A DNA stretch of 64,000 nt from Glandiceps talaboti (taxonomy: Eukaryota; Hemichordata; Enteropneusta; Spengelidae), in contig NC_135566.1 in the NCBI RefSeq assembly GCF_964340395.1, forward strand, positions 9,994,001 to 10,058,000. The letters are read 5' to 3'. A model generated the notes under the pieces. That model was not told the origin of the DNA. It did not search any database and saw nothing but the letters and a program-made list of their open reading frames with translations. The position numbers were made by a program, and so were the translations under genes. Shown here piece by piece: positions 58,281-64,000 of this stretch. Within the stretch, counting starts at the first letter, position 1. Each line of letters opens with the position of its first letter.

Positions 58281-59065
58281 ACGCCACCGTCGTCACAAAC
58301 ACGCGGCAATTTGGTTGTGAGACATCACACTGGAAGTTTTTCTGTGTACGTATTTTCAGTGATATGAGGTCCGTCCATGGGTGTCTGTTTAATTCGATGT
58401 TGCTAAAATCTAAGCAGCATAATTAGGGGTGATTAATAATCAAATTACAGGGGTGATTTCATGATATCATTTTACGAATAGCTAGAAAGTGTACCTCACC
58501 GGATTTGATTTCTATACCTAGCCTACCGTGACAATCTCTCGTCACGCCATTTCTGTGTTGGGTTAATGACAAAAGTTAAACGGTGACATGTGTTATGTGA
58601 GCCAACACCATAGACCAATACTCGAACCATGAAGTATTATACCAATACTACGTGTACAGTTAAACGCCAAGTTGTACACTCTTCGGATACAACAGATTTA
58701 CATGTACTTGTGGGTTTCCAAAGCACCCGAGGCCAATAAAATAAATATGGAATTGAATAGAGGAGCAAAAGCGTTCAAATGATCTTCAATATCAAAGTAT
58801 TAAATATGCAAATTTACTACATGTAATGTTCATGCGGTAAATTACTTATGGTAATTATAAATTACACATTCAATCACCTTCTGCACAAAATTGGTTTATA
58901 AGTTATAAGTTTAAATAGGAGGGGGGGGGGGTTACTAGTAAATGGGTGGAATGGATTGACAATTATTACTCTGTACTCTGGCGTGAAAGCACATTCAACA
59001 CTCTTTCGTACTAAACGTGTTTGAACAAACTTCGGATAGCTCAATGGGAGAAAGTGTTCACATAT

Positions 59066-59169
<104 letters not shown>

Positions 59170-59324
59170 CCCCTCTGTCTGTCTGTCAGTCTGAGTCTCT
59201 CTATATATCAGTATATATCTATTAAATCCATCTGTCGGATAAAAAGTACTAAATCTTCAGTGATGTTAAAGAGGCGAGTACAAACTGCCCCCCCCCCCTC
59301 TCCTCTTCCCCACGACGTCCGAGA

Positions 59325-59507
59325 CTATTTATTTGTGCCTATGTCAAGGCTTTGAAGAGATATGTCGCCGGATTCGTCTGCATTGCTAAATGAATCAAGT
59401 TGTAACTGTCTGGGGCAACCATTGGCATATCGTTGATTACGACACTTGTCGGGAAATTGCACCGAATTACTACAAGACAATTCTAGGACACAACACTCGT
59501 ATATCAA
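59325..59507 (-). other. Weak candidate terminal exon
   Basis: After an acceptor-like CTTGTAG (about 59472) the frame reads NSVQFPDKCRNQRYANGCPR and then an acidic tail ending in DIGTNK and a stop. Not recognised; could be chance. Confidence 0.15.
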
Positions 59508-59945
59508 CCGTCTAGACGTTATCTTGAACTATACAATCCACTGTCTACATCAACCATCAGTGTTCATTGACTGAGACACTTGGAGGACAAGGCAAAATCA
59601 GAGCGAATTTGGCCATCATTTTCTTCTACCTATCAGCCCTTCACTAACTTAAAATGTTCACTCTGGCCAAATTTCATTTCGGAAACAGACACCCTACACC
59701 CGATCATTCATATTATGGCTATGAAAGCCATACTAAACTACTTCAAGGAATTCACATACAAGTACAATAGACCCGTATCACAGAAGCCATTTACACTAGC
59801 AGACCAAGACAGTGTGAAAATAGTACGTTCTAAAAGAATTTGAGTTTCAAAGAGATGTGAACACATACTTGTATATAAATTAACAACTTTTATGTATTTA
59901 TAGCACTTACAACTATTTTTCGCCCACATGTGATTACATAAAACT

Positions 59946-59947
<2 letters not shown>

Positions 59948-60028
<81 letters not shown>
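59948..60028. repeat. (GA)n microsatellite
   Basis: About 40 perfect units. Confidence 0.97.
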
Positions 60029-60030
<2 letters not shown>

Positions 60031-60718
60031 TACATGTTTTGTAACAAGACTGTTTCTTCTGACATTGTCAACACTGCTTTGTATTTATAGTTGTTATTTA
60101 ATTGATGTTATTTGATCTTTGTTTAGGAGTAGCCCCTACTTGACCTCATTCTTCAATTGTATTTTGTCTCTGGACCTCACGATGCCATAACAGTTGGTAG
60201 CCGAGGGTTACATGTGTAAAACATACATGGCTTACACAGACAACACCTTACCAATCCTACCACCATTGTCTGAAAATAGAATGCATATTTGGATTTTGAT
60301 GTGCTATAGTTGAATAATATAGCCCAAGGTTTGAATGTCCGTACATAAAAAAAAATTGAAAAAGAAGTCTTCGAAGAATCTACCACTCTGCCCATCGTCT
60401 TCAAAATAGCATGTGAATGAACATCTTTCCCCCACATCTTTCATTTTTCTCAAACGTAACTCTACATCAACGCTTGACAATTATTTCAAATAATTCGAAG
60501 TTTAACCAGCCGACTACTATAGAGTTCTCTATAGTGGTCTGAGTTTCTATATACTATTGTCTTGTACAAAAAAATGTTCGTAGAGCAGCGTGCTCATAAT
60601 TATCTTTTCTTCACCATAATAAACGGAATTCTGATTCAAAACGTCGGTGATTTTTTTTCTCAAATTATAGGGATTGTATTACCTGTTACTTTTGCACTCT
60701 ATACGTAGACTTTTACTC

Positions 60719-60913
60719 TTATAAAGCCTGGATTTTTCTCTCATGACGTTTAAAGTATGCCTTGCAATTGCGAAGTGCAAAGTTTAAAACGCGATTTCTG
60801 AACGGATAAACTTTCGAGGCGTGTCCGCCGTGCGGTACCGTAATAACAAAGCCATTATCGTTCTGTCTCCGGAAAGGATGGCGATTACGATCTGCGTTGT
60901 TTATATGAGCCAA
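60719..60913 (-). other. Weak candidate coding segment, basic
   Basis: A frame rich in Arg and Asn (RNRHPFRRQNDNGFVITVPH ... KRHERKIQAL, stop) in a locally CpG-richer stretch. No family, signal peptide or splice evidence. Confidence 0.15.
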
Positions 60914-61679
60914 CTAGTTGATAGTTTGTTTTCATTCCAATATTACAACAACCCTGGTGATTATTATACTCGTTTGTAATAACTTTAACGACTGCAAATC
61001 AATTATTGGTCTATTACAAACGTTACGACGTACTGTTACGTATTTGAACAGTGCGATATGGATACTGCAGTATGTCGACTTGGGTGATTTGGTATGCTGC
61101 CCATGCAGTGTTCACTGTATCCATCTATGTCTAGAAACGCTGATGTCCAGGAATCATGGTCATTTGAAAGTCTATTCGAGTTTTCCATATCTTAAGAACT
61201 ACTGAAAGTTGGCATGGATTAAAACTAAACAGACTATCTGAGTACACGAGCTTGCCTTATTATCAGAGCTTTGTAACACACGAGTCTCTTTGCAAACTGT
61301 ACAGTGTAACACTCACAGAACAAGTGGGAGTACTAAACACATAAATATTGCTACACACACTCTATGAGTCGAATTTCTGTCTTTGCTCTAAGCGATTGAA
61401 CAAATTGTGACAGAACGTCCACTCGAGCTGATATCAAGTTCTGAAATCATTTCAAACATTTGACTAAGACATTCTTTGAATATTTTATACATGAGAGGTG
61501 TGAGAAACCAACAAAGGAAGTGTTGGAACTTCTTGATAGAATCATGGTAACAAGTTTGTTGTGGCAAGCAATTAGACACCTACTGATTATATGACACTTC
61601 AATGTGTATTTTAATTTTCTCTCGAAACTTAGGGATTACAACCCTTAATAAGTAAATCACTTTCTTTCAGTGCCACACT

Positions 61680-62185
61680 CATTTATAACATTCAAATCAA
61701 GTGTGAACATAGACCTTTCAATTGCTTTAATCATAGGCCTAGTATGGGTATGCATAGACCCTTTCGTGGAGGGTGTGTATGTGACCTTTTTCATGTAGTC
61801 GTTTTCTACCATGGAAGTATAATCCATATATGTTATACATCCATGTTTCTACTAATTTACTGCAGAATGATTACAGAGAATAGCAGTATTCACAAGTGAT
61901 TATATATTTATCTCTCAATGAGATCTAGACAATGTTTTATGGCATCTATGTTTACACTCTAAAGTCATTGACTGTTTACTTGTTTTGCACATCTGACATT
62001 GTTTACAGATTGATTACATCACAGACAAGAAAGTTCTTACTTGTCTGTAATTACATTGTGAAGGAGAGACTGCCATATACTGGGCTGATAATTAAATCAA
62101 TTGAAACAGTATACTTGTGGTTGATATGGATGCTGTAAATGATTGTGGCAAATCATGCAAATGTTTTACTTGAGTATTATAGGTT
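61680..62185. repeat. Dispersed repeat family D, copy 2 (longer)
   Basis: The ends TTATAACATTCAAATCAAGTG and CAATTGAAACAGTAT...GATATGGATGCTGTAAA form the same imperfect inverted pair as at 40805-41000, with about 350 bases of extra interior. MITE-like; no transposase. Confidence 0.55.
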
Positions 62186-62382
62186 GTAGAACAAGGTATA
62201 CCTAGGACACTGATTTTAATAAACTTTGATTGGACAAGATTGGACAAACACTTTACAATGAAAAAAGTGTAGTACAATATCTCGCCATTTGTTCTAAGTA
62301 TTTCTGGTAACTTTATGCTTATTTGGGTTGAGTCACGAACAGAAACTGGAAGAAATGTTTTAGTTACGAACGTAAAACTGAT

Positions 62383-62431
62383 TATAATATAATATAATAT
62401 AATATAATATAACATCATATAATATAATATC
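62383..62431. repeat. (ATAAT)n microsatellite
   Basis: About nine pentanucleotide units with one ACATC interruption. Confidence 0.95.
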
Positions 62432-64000
62432 AAAGTTTAATATCCATCTACGTTTGAAAACCCTACACAAAATTTTTTCATCGTTTTTTTGCAATTTATA
62501 TGCAACATTCCATGTGACTTACACTTCATACTTACAAAAATATTCTGAGCTTCGTCAGAGTTTTGTCAAGACCTATTAAAAACTAAAGGGTATACTAGCT
62601 ACATATGTATGGCCGTATCACACCAACAAATGCATATAATGCTTGATTTCCCATGACATTATTTTCTACTTTTCCACACTCAATCTATTTTAAGAGATAT
62701 GTGTTGGTTCTGGTATTGGAATGTATCAGCTAGTCAGTTGACATAACTTTGATGTCAGATCTGTTGGGTATTGCAACTCCAGACTTGCCACATCAATGTA
62801 TACATAGCAATAACCAAGTACATATAACATGTACATGTTTACAAGGCTTAATAATGAACTAGATTAAACTTGGATGGTTTGTAACTGAAAATAGACTAAT
62901 AATATTACAGAGTACACAGACACAGGTGAAGTACTGAAATGTGATAGAGCAAGTCAGAACCTGTTTGGTCATTACGAGACAAAAAAACCCTAAATATTTA
63001 AAATGAAATATGATAAATTATTAGTAACAAAAATGAAATGACATTGACAATTGGCAGATCAACTTTCTCTTAAATGACATCAGTTTTCAAAAAAGTCAGT
63101 AAGTACTCTCGGAAATGACAAAGTTGAGAGAAAACAACTGCCTACAGGTGTGTGAGTTCATTCAAGGGTGTAGTGTGGGAAAGGTGTGAAGAGATATAGA
63201 TATCGAGGTGTGAAAATGATAAGAAATCCACATAAATTAAAAATATACAGAAACAAAACATGTCTGCATAAGAGAAGTACACATCAAAGGATGTGTTTGT
63301 TTGGTAGAAGCACACTCTTGACCAGTTGAATATTTTCATCATTCATGGTCATTGGTACAAAGCATGTCAAGGTCTGTCCTGATCTCTTTTCCAGCCAGCT
63401 ATGGAACCACCAACATGTAAGCAATGGTGCCATCAAAATGTTGTCAAAAGCGAAGTGACATAACAACTGACTTCATCTTATAAAATGATGAATGCAGCTG
63501 TCCGAGTTTTACTATAATTCATGGTTTCACTTACTTGACTCAATTCACAGATTAGCTACTTCACTGTTTATAATCCTTGGGATTTGATGTCTTGACTATG
63601 GATTAGTAATCAATCTGATGTGATGAAACCAGGGATTAAGGTCAGTGTCAAGTAGATTATGTTAATCAGTAACTCAATAACTGGATAAGACTCATCTTGA
63701 AAGATTGAAGGGTACTTGCTATGCCAGATGTTAACAGTCAAGATTCTGTATCACAAAGAATACAATTAATGATACTCTATTTATAGCACAAGTTACCATA
63801 AATACACTACAAGTACATGTATGCCAGTTTCTCTTCTTAACAGGAAAGCGTATGAATTTCTATGTATAGTAATGATCAAAGTATATCAACCAGAACTGGG
63901 GTGAAGCTAAGATATATTAAGGTAGGATATCACGATCAAAATAAATATTTGAAAAAAGTTTTGAACTTTAGCTTGTCTAAAATCTGTATTTAGAGTTTGA
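62432..64000. other. Right end of the window, no supported gene
   Basis: AT-rich sequence with short open frames only; none has a domain, splice pair or composition that supports it. Confidence 0.55.

Overview
The window is eukaryotic, nuclear and AT-rich. Its genes are split into many short exons with GT-AG introns, and the spaces between them hold microsatellites, minisatellites and small transposons. Three proteins can be assembled exon by exon with matching splice phases: NADPH-cytochrome P450 reductase (677 aa, minus strand), chaperonin CCT6/TCP-1 zeta (534 aa, plus strand) and a somatomedin B plus thrombospondin type-1 protein of the SBSPON/RPE-spondin type (266 aa, minus strand). A secreted SBSPON-like protein, a CR1/L2-like LINE and the tetranucleotide repeats suggest a marine invertebrate animal, perhaps a basal deuterostome such as a lancelet or hemichordate. 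The species cannot be fixed from the sequence alone.

Layout. 1-4.1 kb: the 3' part of an unrecognised plus-strand gene for a charged, disordered, Arg/Ser/Thr-rich, probably nuclear protein. 4.1-8.5 kb: intergenic, with a degenerate minisatellite and a small inverted-repeat element. 8.5-32.2 kb: the POR gene, 12 coding exons plus a likely untranslated first exon; its introns hold an intact LINE ORF, several MITE-like elements and minisatellites. 32.2-32.5 kb: a CpG-richer stretch that looks like a shared, divergent promoter for POR and CCT6. 32.5-42.3 kb: CCT6, 12 exons. 42.3-45.0 kb: intergenic repeats. 45.0-56.5 kb: the SBSPON-like gene, 5 exons, with a first intron of nearly 9 kb full of simple repeats. 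56.5-64 kb: repeat-rich, with only weak candidate exons.

No new multi-gene system is visible. The most unusual signal is a recurring pattern: at three exon/intron junctions (two in POR, one in the left-hand gene) the exon end together with its splice donor has been tandemly duplicated into the adjacent intron. At POR exon 11 it has grown into an 11-unit array with an exact 64-bp period, leaving nine further consensus donors downstream of the real one. The other item of note is an uninterrupted 1089-codon APE/reverse-transcriptase LINE that landed inside a GTTAAGTAA-type minisatellite, antisense to POR.
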